A DNA stretch of 64,000 nucleotides from G963422565 sp963422565 (GTDB taxonomy: Bacteria > Pseudomonadota > Alphaproteobacteria > MPNO01), in contig OY730228.1 in NCBI GenBank assembly GCA_963422565.1, positions 1,116,001-1,180,000 on the forward strand. Reading direction: 5' to 3'. This document shows, piece by piece, positions 18,918 through 28,005 of this stretch. Within the stretch, counting starts at the first letter, position 1, and every line of letters begins with the position of its first letter. Both the position numbers and the translations under genes were made by a program. The notes beneath the pieces were generated by a model, which saw only the letters and a list, made by a program, of their open reading frames with translations, was not told the origin of the DNA and did not search any database.

Positions 18918-19642
18918 GCGACGGTGCCATTCGACAGACGAAGGAGGGCGAGGTCGCGCGGTTCAGGCTGGACCGCGCGGAGGCCGGCAACATGCTCACC
19001 GTGCCGATGGTGGAGGAGCTGACCGCGCTCATCTCGGCGGCGGGGCGCGACCCTGCCCTCAAGGCGATCGCGGTCTCGGCCGCCGGGGAGGATTTCTGCC
19101 TCGGCCGCGATCCGGCGGGAGCGCCGGAACGCGCGCCCAGGACGGCGCTCGAGATGCGCGATCGGCTGACCACGCCGATCCTCGACTTCTATTCCGCGGT
19201 GCGCGAATCGGAGATCCCCGTCGTCGTCGCGGTGCAGGGCCGAGCGAGCGGCTTCGGCTGCGCGGCCGCGGCGGTCGCCGACCTGACGATCGCGGCGGCG
19301 GATGCCCGCTTCGGCCTGCCGGAGATGCGGCACGACCTGCCGCCGACTCTGGCGATATGCGCCCATATCGACCGGACCATGCCCAAGGCGGTCGCCTGGC
19401 TGGTCTATTCGACCGAGGAGGTGGACGCGGAGACGGGGCGCGCGCTCGGCTTCGTCAGCCATGTCGCCGCCCCCGGCCGGCTCGAGGCCGAGACGGAGGC
19501 GCTTCTCGCCGGGCTGGTGAAGCGCAGCCGCGCGGCGCTGGCCGCCTGCAAGGCCTATATCGCGCAGGCGCGGCTGATGCCGCCCGCTTCCGCCGCCGAC
19601 TATGCCGGCAATCTCCTGTCGGTCGTTCTGTCGTCGCGCTGA
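18914..19642 (+). CDS. enoyl-CoA hydratase/isomerase family protein
   Basis: A 242-residue crotonase-fold protein whose ATG overlaps the stop of the Mo-hydroxylase large subunit. The oxyanion-hole segment AVQGRASGFGCA is present near residue 107. The first catalytic Glu is there (FGLPEM, residue 137). The position of the second catalytic Glu of hydratases appears to be a small residue in MPKAVAWLVYS. Crotonase proteins with one Glu are often hydrolases, isomerases or ring-openers. In the known furoate pathway a protein of this family converts hydroxylated furoyl-CoA toward 2-oxoglutarate, so a similar role is possible. Confidence 0.82.
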   Translation: MSDGAIRQTKEGEVARFRLDRAEAGNMLTVPMVEELTALISAAGRDPALKAIAVSAAGEDFCLGRDPAGAPERAPRTALEMRDRLTTPILDFYSAVRESEIPVVVAVQGRASGFGCAAAAVADLTIAAADARFGLPEMRHDLPPTLAICAHIDRTMPKAVAWLVYSTEEVDAETGRALGFVSHVAAPGRLEAETEALLAGLVKRSRAALAACKAYIAQARLMPPASAADYAGNLLSVVLSSR

Positions 19643-19742
19643 GGGGCTCGACGGCCCGCTTTCCGGCCGCGCGCCGGGGATTGCGCGCCGCCGCCCGGCC
19701 GGGCAGGGTTCCCCGCGTCTGCCGAAACAGGGGGAGGATCGG

Positions 19743-20561
19743 ATGGCCCGCGCGCTCGACGCCGAACGGATCGCCTTCTATCGCAGCCAGGGCTATCTGG
19801 CGCCTCTGCCCGGGATCGCGCCCGGGGAGGCGGCGGCGATGTGCGAGTCGCTGGCCGAGTTCGAACGCCGCGAGGGCGTATCTGCCGGTTCGGTCCACTT
19901 CAAGGGGCATCTCTGCTTCACCTGGTCGCACGCGCTCGCGTCGCGGCCCGATATCCTCGACGCGGTCGAGGACCTGATCGGCCCCGACATCCTGGTCTTC
20001 GCCTCGAAGTTCTGGATCAAGAGCGGTCGCGACGATGCCCATGTGTCCTGGCATCAGGACTCGGCCTATTTCGGTCTCGAACCGCACACGCTGGCGACCG
20101 TCTGGATCGCGCTGACCCCGAGCGATCGGGGCAACGGCTGTCTGCGGGTGCTGCCGGGCTCGCATCTCGGCCCGGCCCACCGCCACAACGAGACCTATGC
20201 CGCCGACAATCTGCTCGCCCGAGGACAGGCGATCGAGGGCCTCGACGAGTCGACGGCGGTCGATATCGAGCTTGCCGCCGGCGAGTTCTCCATCCATCAC
20301 GAGCGGACCGTCCACGGCTCGCTTCCCAACCGAAGCGGCGCGCCGAGGATCGGGCTCGGGCTGTTCTACATCCCGCCCTCGGTACGCTCGACGCTCGGCC
20401 GGCGGAGCGCCCAGCTCGTGCGCGGCGTCGACCGCTTCGATCACTGGGACGCCGACCCGGTGCCGCGCCGCGACCGGGATCCGGAGATACTCGCTCATAT
20501 CGGCGCAGCACAGCGTCGCTACCGCGACCGCTCGGTCGTCCAGGAGGCCAAGACGGGGTAG
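19743..20561 (+). CDS. phytanoyl-CoA dioxygenase (PhyH) family protein
   Basis: A 272-residue non-haem Fe(II)/2-oxoglutarate oxygenase. The facial triad is visible: WHQDSAYF gives HxD near residue 103, and HERTVHGSLPN gives the distal His near residue 188. An Arg follows in APRIGLGLFY to bind 2-oxoglutarate. The ATG at 19743 has GGGGGAGG upstream. It lies 100 bases after the crotonase on the same strand. Members hydroxylate acyl-CoAs, small acids or natural products; the substrate here is unknown. Confidence 0.82.
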   Translation: MARALDAERIAFYRSQGYLAPLPGIAPGEAAAMCESLAEFERREGVSAGSVHFKGHLCFTWSHALASRPDILDAVEDLIGPDILVFASKFWIKSGRDDAHVSWHQDSAYFGLEPHTLATVWIALTPSDRGNGCLRVLPGSHLGPAHRHNETYAADNLLARGQAIEGLDESTAVDIELAAGEFSIHHERTVHGSLPNRSGAPRIGLGLFYIPPSVRSTLGRRSAQLVRGVDRFDHWDADPVPRRDRDPEILAHIGAAQRRYRDRSVVQEAKTG

Positions 20562-20570
20562 CCGCCCCCG

Positions 20571-21953
20571 TCAGCCCGGCCGCGCGGCGTCGGCGAGGGC
20601 CGCCGCCGACGGCAGCGCCTCGATTCCTCGGCAGGCGGCGATCAATGCCTCGCTGCCGGCAACACCGAGAACGGGGCGGCAGAGCCCGCGCAGCTTTTCG
20701 TCGAGATCGCGGTCGCTCATCGGGTTGTCCCGGCTGCCAAGCGCGTGGGCGACGAAGCAGTCATGCGCGGTGCCGCTCGCCAATACGATCCTGACCCGCG
20801 CCTGATCGCGAGCGAGCGTCTCGTCGCCCGAGAGCGAGACCCGGGCGCGGAGCGCGACCGTTTCCGGCAGCCCGACCGCGCCGTCCTCCATCTCCGCTGC
20901 CCCGACCCGGCCGTGCACTATCGCCGCCGCCGCGGCGTGCTGGAGCGACAACCGCGCCCGGTCGCCGTCGCCGGGCGCCGGGTCGTCGACCAGCATCAGA
21001 GCGATCGGGTTGACCGTGAGGGCGATCTCCGCGATCTCCGCCGCGGCGATACCGCGGGTCTCGCGCAGCCGCAGGCAACCGTCGATCGCCGCCTGCGAGA
21101 CGATCCCGGCGGCGAAGGGCTTGTAGCTGTTGGCGGCGGTTTCCCAGACCGTTCCGAGACCATCGGTCATCGCCTGCCAGTCGCGCTCGGGGGAGAGCAC
21201 ATCGGCGAAGCCGCCCTCGGCCTCGATCGCAGCGGATGCGCTCTGCAGCCCCACCGCCGAGAGCAGCGCCGCCGCGAGCCCGTTCTGGGCGGCGCGGCCG
21301 GAATGGAGGATGCGGCTCATCGCGCCGAACATCGCCCGCAACCCCGCCGCCTGGGTCGCGGCGGTACCGAGCGCCCAGCGCATCCGGGTGCGGTCCAGCC
21401 CGAGCAGACGCCCGGCGGCCGCCGCCGCGCCGATCACCCCGCACGTCCCGGTGATGTGCCAGCCATGGCGGTAATGCGCCGGCGAGACGCCATTGCCGAG
21501 CTTGCAGGCGACCTCGATGCCGACGATCAGCGCGTGCAGGAACGCGGCCCCGCTGACCGGCGGGCGGTATTCGGCGAGCGCCAGCACGGCCGGAGCGATC
21601 GGCCCGGCCGGGTGGATGACGGTGCGAAGATGAGCGTCATCGAAATCGAGCACGGCCGCGGAGGCGCCGTTCAGCAGCGCGGCATGGAGCGCGTCCACCT
21701 TGCCCGGCCGGCCGAGCACCGTCGCCTGCGGCGGCCCCATGAACGGGCCGAGCCCGGAGGCGAGCGCCGCGACCGCCGGCCGGCCGGCGCCGCCGACGCA
21801 GCATGCCGCCCAGTTCAGCAGCGTGCGCGCGGCTTCGCGGCGGACCGGCGGGGGCACATCCTCGAAACGGCTCTTCCGAGCGAAGTCGGCAAGCGCGGCG
21901 GTGACCGGCGGGCGCGCGTTCGGGTCCGCTCCGTCCTGCTTCCCGGTCGGCAT
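20571..21953 (-). CDS. MmgE/PrpD family protein
   Basis: A 460-residue protein of the 2-methylcitrate-dehydratase-like MmgE/PrpD superfamily, which also includes cis-aconitate decarboxylase. Family marks include LLNWAACCVGGAG near residue 45, GPFMGPPQATVLG, NGASAAVLDFDDAH and YRHGWHITGTCGVIGAAAAA. It is the only minus-strand gene within the catabolic cluster and converges on PhyH with a 9-base gap. The upstream gap to the aldehyde dehydrogenase (about 110 bases) is divergent and should hold promoters for both. The superfamily acts on branched or tricarboxylic acids; the substrate is not predictable here. Confidence 0.85.
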   Translation of the reverse strand: MPTGKQDGADPNARPPVTAALADFARKSRFEDVPPPVRREAARTLLNWAACCVGGAGRPAVAALASGLGPFMGPPQATVLGRPGKVDALHAALLNGASAAVLDFDDAHLRTVIHPAGPIAPAVLALAEYRPPVSGAAFLHALIVGIEVACKLGNGVSPAHYRHGWHITGTCGVIGAAAAAGRLLGLDRTRMRWALGTAATQAAGLRAMFGAMSRILHSGRAAQNGLAAALLSAVGLQSASAAIEAEGGFADVLSPERDWQAMTDGLGTVWETAANSYKPFAAGIVSQAAIDGCLRLRETRGIAAAEIAEIALTVNPIALMLVDDPAPGDGDRARLSLQHAAAAAIVHGRVGAAEMEDGAVGLPETVALRARVSLSGDETLARDQARVRIVLASGTAHDCFVAHALGSRDNPMSDRDLDEKLRGLCRPVLGVAGSEALIAACRGIEALPSAAALADAARPG

Positions 21954-22063
21954 GGCGGAAGAATAGGGAAGTTCGCGGGCGACGCGAGACTCCGCCCAGC
22001 GAATCCGTTGCCGAGAGGGTCGCCGCGGGCCGATACTGGGCCGAAACGCAAGGAGGGGCGACG

Positions 22064-23503
22064 ATGGCCGAAGGGGCGAGGCTTCTCGATCCCTGGATCG
22101 ACGGGCTTGACGGCGGCGGCGACGGGCGGCCGCGCTACGCGCTGATCTCGCCGACCGACGGCAGCGTGGCGGCGCGGATCGTCGATTCGGACGCGGCCGT
22201 GGTGGACGCGGCGGTCGCCAGCGCCCGCGCCGCCTTCCTCCGGCACCAGCGCGGCGCGGCGGCCCGACGGGCGGCCTGGCTGACCGCGGCCGCCGACGAG
22301 ATCGATGCCGATCGCGACGCGATCGTCGCCGCCCTGATCCGCGATATCGGCAAGCCCGTCCGACCGGCAACCTTCGAGGCAGGGCGGTCGGCCGCCTTCG
22401 TCCGCATGGTCGCGGCGGAGCTCGGCGCGATGGGCGGCGAGACGCTGCCGCTCGATATCACCGCCCAGGGCGCCGGCCGGCAGGGTTTCACCCGGCGCGT
22501 GCCCTACGGCGTCGTCGGCGCGATCACCCCGTTCAACGCGCCCGCCAACCTGCTGGTACAGAAAGCCGCGCCGGCGCTGGCGATGGGCAACGCCGTCGTC
22601 GCCAAGCCGGCGCCGCAGGGGGTCGAGACGGCGCTGATCGTCGCCCGCGCATTCAAGCGCGCCGGGCTCCCGGACGGGCTATTCAATATCGTGCCCGGCA
22701 GAAGCGCGGCCGCGCTCGCGCTCGCGGCCCATCCGGACGTGGCGGCGATTACCTTCACCGGCGGCACGGCGGCCGGCGACGCGCTGGCGCGGGCGGCGGG
22801 CGCCAAGAAGTTCGTCGCCGAGCTCGGCGCGAGCGCCGCCAATCTGGTCCTTGCCGACGCCGATCTCGACGACGCGGCGCGGCGGATCGCGGCTTCCGCC
22901 TTCGAGGCCTCGGGCCAACAATGCATCTCGGCCCAGCGGGTCATCGTCGAGAGACCCGCCGCCGCCAGGTTCCTCGAGAGATTCGTCGCCGCCGCCCGCG
23001 CCCTGGTGGTCGGCGATGCGGCGGACGAGGCGACGGCGGTCGGACCCATGGTCGGCATGGAGGCGGCCGACCGGGTCCAGGCGATGATCGAAGATGCGGT
23101 CGCGAAGGGCGGCAGGCTGGCGCTGGCGCCGACCCGCGAGGGCGCCATATTGGGGCCGGCGATCGTCGTCGATCCGCCGCCAGATGCCCGGCTGATGCGC
23201 GAGGAGGCGTTCGGTCCGGTCGCCGCGGTCGTCACCGCCGACGATCTCGACCATGCGCTCGCGATCGCCAACGACTCCCCGTTCGGCCTCCAGGGCGCAT
23301 GCTTCACCGACAGTCTCTCGGCGGCCTTCCGGGTAGCCGAGGAGCTGGAGGTCGGCGCGCTCTGGATCAACGACGGCAGCCGCTTTCGCCTCGACACCTA
23401 CCCTTTCGGTGGGGTCAAGCGCAGCGGTTTCGGGCGGGAGGGCGTGCGCTACGCCATGGAGGAACTGTCGCAGCTCAAATTCCTGGGCCTACGACTCCCG
23501 TAG
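22064..23503 (+). CDS. NAD(P)-dependent aldehyde dehydrogenase
   Basis: A 479-residue ALDH. It has the N-terminal GVVGAITPFNAP loop, the TFTGGTAAGDALA Rossmann turn, the general base Glu in AELGAS, and the catalytic Cys in SGQQCISAQRV near residue 287. The C-terminal FGGVKRSGFGREG is typical. The class is close to succinate-semialdehyde/phenylacetaldehyde-type enzymes. In this cluster it could oxidise an aromatic or furanic aldehyde to the acid that the ligase then activates. GGAGGGGC precedes the ATG. Confidence 0.92.
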   Translation: MAEGARLLDPWIDGLDGGGDGRPRYALISPTDGSVAARIVDSDAAVVDAAVASARAAFLRHQRGAAARRAAWLTAAADEIDADRDAIVAALIRDIGKPVRPATFEAGRSAAFVRMVAAELGAMGGETLPLDITAQGAGRQGFTRRVPYGVVGAITPFNAPANLLVQKAAPALAMGNAVVAKPAPQGVETALIVARAFKRAGLPDGLFNIVPGRSAAALALAAHPDVAAITFTGGTAAGDALARAAGAKKFVAELGASAANLVLADADLDDAARRIAASAFEASGQQCISAQRVIVERPAAARFLERFVAAARALVVGDAADEATAVGPMVGMEAADRVQAMIEDAVAKGGRLALAPTREGAILGPAIVVDPPPDARLMREEAFGPVAAVVTADDLDHALAIANDSPFGLQGACFTDSLSAAFRVAEELEVGALWINDGSRFRLDTYPFGGVKRSGFGREGVRYAMEELSQLKFLGLRLP

Positions 23504-23562
23504 CGGCGGGGCTATTATCCGGGGCGGCCGGCGAGGCCGGGAGAGCGACCGGGAGAGAGAGG

Positions 23563-24801
23563 ATGACCGCGAGACGAGACGCCGAGCGCGAACTCGAGAT
23601 CAAGGAGATGGCGCCGACCACCTCCACCACCGATGTCCTTGCCCATGCGGAACGCTACAAGCGCAAACACCGGCTCGATCGGTTTCTGATCGTCGATGTC
23701 GACGCCCATCACTTCGAGAACATGTCCTGGGCGCGGGTGGTCGACCATATCGAGGATCCGGTCCTCCGCCATCTCGCCCGGAGCTTCGAGCGGGGGGACG
23801 GCACCAACCCGGGCGGGCTGCTGCCGGTCCAGCCCGGCATGAACTTCCAGAATGTCGCCGGGCGCATCCCGCATTCCGGCGGCGGCAGCCGCGAGCCGGT
23901 CGACCCCGACGGCCCGCACCGGGATGTCGTCATCGCCCGACGCGCGATGGACGCGATGGGGATCGACTATCAGGTCATGTTCCCGACGCCGATGCTGCAG
24001 CTCGGACTGCACCCCAACCCCGACATGGAGGTCGCGCTCGCCTTCGCCTACAATCGCTGGCTGACTCGCGAGGTGCTGCCGGGCGACCCCGGGGTGACGA
24101 CGATGATCTATCTGCCGTTCTGCGATGCGGACGCCTCGCTCGCGACGGTCGAGGAGTTCGCCGACAAGCCCGGCGTGGTCGGCTTCAACATCACGTCGGT
24201 GCGTCACAAGCCGATCCATCACAACCAGTACATGAAGGTCTACGCCGCCATCGAGGAGCGCGGCATGCCGCTCGGCTTCCATGCCGGGCCGACCTGGCAC
24301 GACGAATGGACCCGCCAGATCGACCGCTTCATCGGCGTGCATGCGATCTCCTTCGTGCTGTCGAATCTCGTTCACATGACCAACTGGGTTCTGCACGGCC
24401 TGTCCGAGCGTTTCCCCGGCCTGCCCGTCGTCTGGATCGAGAGCGGGCTCGCCTGGGTGCCGTTCATCATGCAGCGACTCGACAACGAGTTCTTCATGCG
24501 TTCGTCGGAGGCGCCGATGCTGAAGCGGCCGCCGAGCGAGTATATCCGCGAGATGTATTTCACCAGCCAACCGATGGAGACGCGCGACCGAAAGCTGATG
24601 CAGGCGACCTTCGAGGCGATCAACGCCGAGACCCAACTCCTCTACGCCTCGGACTGGCCGCATTGGGATTTCGACGGCCCGTCGACGATCTGGGACATCC
24701 CCTGGCTCGACGAAACGGCCAAGCGCAATATCCTCGGCGGCAACGCCAACCGGCTGTTCAAGCTGGCGCCGCAGCTCGGCGCCCGCGCCGCCGCCGAATA
24801 G
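23563..24801 (+). CDS. amidohydrolase-family (ACMSD-like) metal-dependent decarboxylase/hydrolase
   Basis: A 412-residue member of the amidohydrolase-2 family, which includes aminocarboxymuconate-semialdehyde and gamma-resorcylate decarboxylases. The N-terminal metal site is DVDAHHFENMSW near residue 48, the mid-barrel metal His is in GFHAGPTWH, and the late Asp is in LYASDWPHWDFD. The 5' end is set by the ATG at 23563 behind GGGAGAGAGAGG. It lies between the ALDH and a UbiD decarboxylase on the same strand. A role in decarboxylating or hydrolysing a ring-cleavage product is likely; the substrate is unknown. Confidence 0.85.
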   Translation: MTARRDAERELEIKEMAPTTSTTDVLAHAERYKRKHRLDRFLIVDVDAHHFENMSWARVVDHIEDPVLRHLARSFERGDGTNPGGLLPVQPGMNFQNVAGRIPHSGGGSREPVDPDGPHRDVVIARRAMDAMGIDYQVMFPTPMLQLGLHPNPDMEVALAFAYNRWLTREVLPGDPGVTTMIYLPFCDADASLATVEEFADKPGVVGFNITSVRHKPIHHNQYMKVYAAIEERGMPLGFHAGPTWHDEWTRQIDRFIGVHAISFVLSNLVHMTNWVLHGLSERFPGLPVVWIESGLAWVPFIMQRLDNEFFMRSSEAPMLKRPPSEYIREMYFTSQPMETRDRKLMQATFEAINAETQLLYASDWPHWDFDGPSTIWDIPWLDETAKRNILGGNANRLFKLAPQLGARAAAE

Positions 24802-24811
24802 CGCCCACGGC

Positions 24812-26272
24812 ATGGACGAGGAAGGATCGTCGGCGCGGCTCAACCGGGGCTATCGGGACCTGCGCGATCTGATCGAGCGGTTCGAGCGGATGGGCGAGTT
24901 GAAGCGGGTCTCGGGCGCCGACTGGAACCTCGAGATCGGCGCGATCTCGGAGACCGTCGCCGCGCGGGCGCCGGGCCGCGCGCCGGCGCTGTTGTTCGAC
25001 GACATTCCCGGCTATCCGCAGGGCTACCGCATCCTCGCCGGCGGCGCCAACGCATATCGGCGGCTGGCCGTGGTGCTCGGCTTGCCGGAACCCGCGCATG
25101 AGCTCGATCTGGTCGCCGCCTACCGCGCGCGGATGCGCGACGGCTTCGCGCCGATTCCGCCGCGCGAGCTGCGGACGGGGCCGATTCTCGAAAACGTCCG
25201 GCGCGGGGCGGAGATCGACATGCTCGAATTCCCTGCGCCCTGGGTGCACGAGCATGACGGGGGCCGCTATATCGGCACCGACGATCTGGTCATCATGCGC
25301 GACCCGGACAGCGGCTGGATCAACGCCGCGACCTACCGCGTGATGGTCCATGACGAGAAGACGGTCGGGATATGGATCTCGCCCGGCAAGCACGGCCGCT
25401 TCATCCGCGAGAAATATTTCGACCGGGGCGAGCCCTGCCCGGTCCTGATCTGCTGCGGTCAGGACCCGCTGCTGTTCATCGCCGCCCATCAGGAGATCGA
25501 CATCGGTGTCGACGAGCTCGCCTATGCGGGCGGGGTGCGCGGCCGGCCGATCGAGATCGTGCCGTCGGAAGTCCACGGCCTGCCGATGCCCGCCTTCGCC
25601 GAGTTGGCCATCGAAGGCGTGATGCTGCCGGGCGAGACCCGCGAGGAGGGTCCGTTCGGCGAGTTCATGGGCTACTACGCATCCAATGCCAGCCAGCAGC
25701 CGGTCGTGCGGGTCGAGCGGATCTATCACCGCAACGATCCGATCCTCACCCTGGCGGTGCCTTCGCGCCCGCCCGAGAACTTCACCTTCGCGCGGGCGAC
25801 GGTGAAATCGGCGATGATCTGGGAGGAGGTCGAGAAGGCGGGGCTGCCGGGGGTCGCGGGAGTCTGGTGCCACGAGGCCGGCGCCGGGCGGCTGTTCAAC
25901 GTGATCGCGATCAAGCAGATGTATCCTGGCCATGCTAGCCAAGCCGCGATGCTCGCCGCCAACTGCCATGCCGGGAACTATGCCGGGCGCTGGGTCGTGG
26001 TGGTCGACGACGACATCGACCCGTCCAACATGTTCGACGTGATCTGGGCGATGTCGACCCGGTGCGACCCGCCGGAGGACATCCAGTATGTCAAGCGCGC
26101 CTGGTCGACGCCGCTGGACCCGCTGCTCCGCGCGCCCCCTTTCCACAACAACCGGGCCATCGTCGATGCCTGCCGCCCCTATGGCTGGAAGGACGAGTTC
26201 CCGCTCGTCGCCGAGGCGAGCCCGGAGCTGAAGGCGCGAATCCGCTCCAAATGGCCGGAACTCTACGAATAG
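24812..26272 (+). CDS. UbiD-family prenylated-FMN-dependent decarboxylase
   Basis: A 486-residue UbiD-type (de)carboxylase. The metal/prFMN site is visible as INAATYRVMVHDEKTVGIWI with SPGKHGRF near residue 190. The catalytic Glu segment GETREEGPFGEFMGYYAS lies near residue 280. The enzyme needs prenylated FMN from a UbiX partner, not seen in this window. UbiD relatives decarboxylate hydroxybenzoates, cinnamates, pyrrole-2-carboxylate and furan-2,5-dicarboxylate. It begins 10 bases after the amidohydrolase. The cluster context, with ligase and Mo-hydroxylase, fits removal of a ring carboxylate before CoA activation. Confidence 0.9.
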   Translation: MDEEGSSARLNRGYRDLRDLIERFERMGELKRVSGADWNLEIGAISETVAARAPGRAPALLFDDIPGYPQGYRILAGGANAYRRLAVVLGLPEPAHELDLVAAYRARMRDGFAPIPPRELRTGPILENVRRGAEIDMLEFPAPWVHEHDGGRYIGTDDLVIMRDPDSGWINAATYRVMVHDEKTVGIWISPGKHGRFIREKYFDRGEPCPVLICCGQDPLLFIAAHQEIDIGVDELAYAGGVRGRPIEIVPSEVHGLPMPAFAELAIEGVMLPGETREEGPFGEFMGYYASNASQQPVVRVERIYHRNDPILTLAVPSRPPENFTFARATVKSAMIWEEVEKAGLPGVAGVWCHEAGAGRLFNVIAIKQMYPGHASQAAMLAANCHAGNYAGRWVVVVDDDIDPSNMFDVIWAMSTRCDPPEDIQYVKRAWSTPLDPLLRAPPFHNNRAIVDACRPYGWKDEFPLVAEASPELKARIRSKWPELYE

Positions 26273-26294
26273 CCAGGCCCCGCGCCGCCGTCGG

Positions 26295-27200
26295 ATGGGC
26301 GTGACCGCTCGGCGGTTTCTGCCCCTTTCCCTGCTCGTTCTGATCGGGCTGCTGTGGGGCGGCTTCTACTCGCTGATCAAGATCGCGGTGACCGGCGGGG
26401 TCCATCCGCTCAACTATCTGTTCTGGTTCACGCTGGGCTCCGGGCTGTGCCTCGCCGCCGCCGGAGCCGCCCGCGGCCGCCCGCCGGCGATCCGCGCCGC
26501 CCATCTGGGCTATTACGCCAAGCTCGGCCTCGTGCGCTTCACTCTGGCCAATTTCATCCTCTACTCGGTCCAGGCCAAGCTGCCCGTCGGGCTGATGTCG
26601 GTGGTGATGGCCTTCGTGCCGATCCTGACCTACGGGCTCAGCCTGCTGGTGCGAATCGAGCGTCTGTCTCGGGTACGGATGGCAGGGATCGGGCTCGGCT
26701 TTGCCGGCGTGCTCCTGATCGTTGTGCCGCGCGCGAGCCTGCCCGATCCGGGGCTGGCTCTGTGGGTCTCGATCGGCTTCGCCGCGCCGCTGCTCCACGC
26801 CGTCGGCTATGTGGCGCTCTCCGAAAGATCGCGGCCCGCGGGGGTCGATTCGCTGACGCTCGGCTGCGGGACGCTGCTCGCCGGGGCCGTGTTCTCGCTT
26901 CCCATCCTGTTGGCCGCCGGAGAGTTTCGCTGGCTGGCGCCGCCGTTCACGCTCGGCGAGTCGGCGCTGATCGCCCATTTCATCCTCGCCGCGGTCAATT
27001 TCTATGCCATCTTCGAGCTCATCCGGCTGGCCGGACCGGTCTACATGTCACAGTCCAACTTCCTGTCGGTGCTGTTCGCGGTCGTCATCGGCATGCTGCT
27101 GTTCGAAGAGCGTCACAGCCTGCCGGTCTGGTCGGCGATGGCGCTCGTTCTCGCCGGGCTGTTCCTGGTGAACCTGCGGACGGGCCGCCGCCCGTCCTGA
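26295..27200 (+). CDS. EamA-family (DMT) transporter
   Basis: A 301-residue inner-membrane protein with ten predicted spans and two EamA repeats. It opens LPLSLLVLIGLLWGGFYSLIKIAV, and the C-terminal repeat ends FLSVLFAVVIGMLLFEERHS, the classical EamA end motif with an acidic residue. It lies 22 bases after the UbiD gene, so it may import or export the substrate or a by-product of the cluster. The family is too broad to name a substrate. Confidence 0.88.
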   Translation: MGVTARRFLPLSLLVLIGLLWGGFYSLIKIAVTGGVHPLNYLFWFTLGSGLCLAAAGAARGRPPAIRAAHLGYYAKLGLVRFTLANFILYSVQAKLPVGLMSVVMAFVPILTYGLSLLVRIERLSRVRMAGIGLGFAGVLLIVVPRASLPDPGLALWVSIGFAAPLLHAVGYVALSERSRPAGVDSLTLGCGTLLAGAVFSLPILLAAGEFRWLAPPFTLGESALIAHFILAAVNFYAIFELIRLAGPVYMSQSNFLSVLFAVVIGMLLFEERHSLPVWSAMALVLAGLFLVNLRTGRRPS

Positions 27201-27282
27201 GCCAGGACGGTCGGAACGGTCCGAGTTGACTCCGGCGCGGCGTGGCGGGTAACGCTTGGCCGGTCGGATGGAGGGGGACGCG

Positions 27283-28005
27283 ATGCATGGATGGCGGGCG
27301 CGGGTCGGCATGCTGCTGCCGTCGGTCAATACGGCCGCCGAGCCGCAGGCCGTGGCGATGGCGCCCGACGGGGTCTCGTTCCACACCGCCCGGCTCACGC
27401 TGAAGGGGGCGGCCGAGTCCGACATCATGGGCATGGTCGAAAGGCTCGAAGAAGCGGCGGCGCTGGTCGCGGACGCCAGGGTCGACCTGATCGTCTTTCA
27501 CTGCACTGCCGTCTCGATGCACCGGCCGGGCTTCGACGACGAGATCGTCGAGCGTATCGAGGCCGCGACCGGCATCCCGGCGACCGCGACATCCAGGGCC
27601 GTGCTCGCGGCGTTCCGGAAGATCGGCGCACGCCGCATCGTGCTGACCACCCCCTATGTCCAGGAAACCAACGACCGGGAGGTCTCCTTCCTCGACAGCC
27701 ACCGAATCTCGGTGTTGAGCGAGACCGGGATGGGGATCGCCGCCGACGCCGAGAAGATGATCGCAGTGCCGCCGGGCGAGTGGTACCGCCGGGTGAAGGC
27801 GCAGCGCGACGATGCGGCGGACGCCTATTTCGTGAGTTGCACCGCGATCCGCGCGGTCGAGGCGATCGAGCCGCTCGAGCGCGATCTCGACCGGCCCGTC
27901 GTGACCTCGAACCAAGCGATGGTCTGGCATTGCCTGGAGCGGCTCGGCATCGGGGAACGGGTTCCGGGCTATGGCCGGCTGATGGCGGCCGACGGCGCCG
28001 GATGA
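27283..28005 (+). CDS. Asp/Glu racemase superfamily enzyme (maleate isomerase-like, two cysteines)
   Basis: A 240-residue member of the Asp/Glu/hydantoin racemase and maleate cis-trans isomerase superfamily. Both active-site cysteines are present: LIVFHCTAVSMH (Cys74) and DAYFVSCTAIRAVE (Cys186). The N-terminal GMLLPSVNTAAEP and the GYGRL C-terminus are also typical. Start at the ATG at 27283, preceded by GGAGGGGGACG; a GTG/TTG start 27 bases upstream has no such site. Its stop overlaps the ligase start (ATGA). A maleate-to-fumarate step at the end of ring cleavage is one possibility. Confidence 0.82.
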   Translation: MHGWRARVGMLLPSVNTAAEPQAVAMAPDGVSFHTARLTLKGAAESDIMGMVERLEEAAALVADARVDLIVFHCTAVSMHRPGFDDEIVERIEAATGIPATATSRAVLAAFRKIGARRIVLTTPYVQETNDREVSFLDSHRISVLSETGMGIAADAEKMIAVPPGEWYRRVKAQRDDAADAYFVSCTAIRAVEAIEPLERDLDRPVVTSNQAMVWHCLERLGIGERVPGYGRLMAADGAG

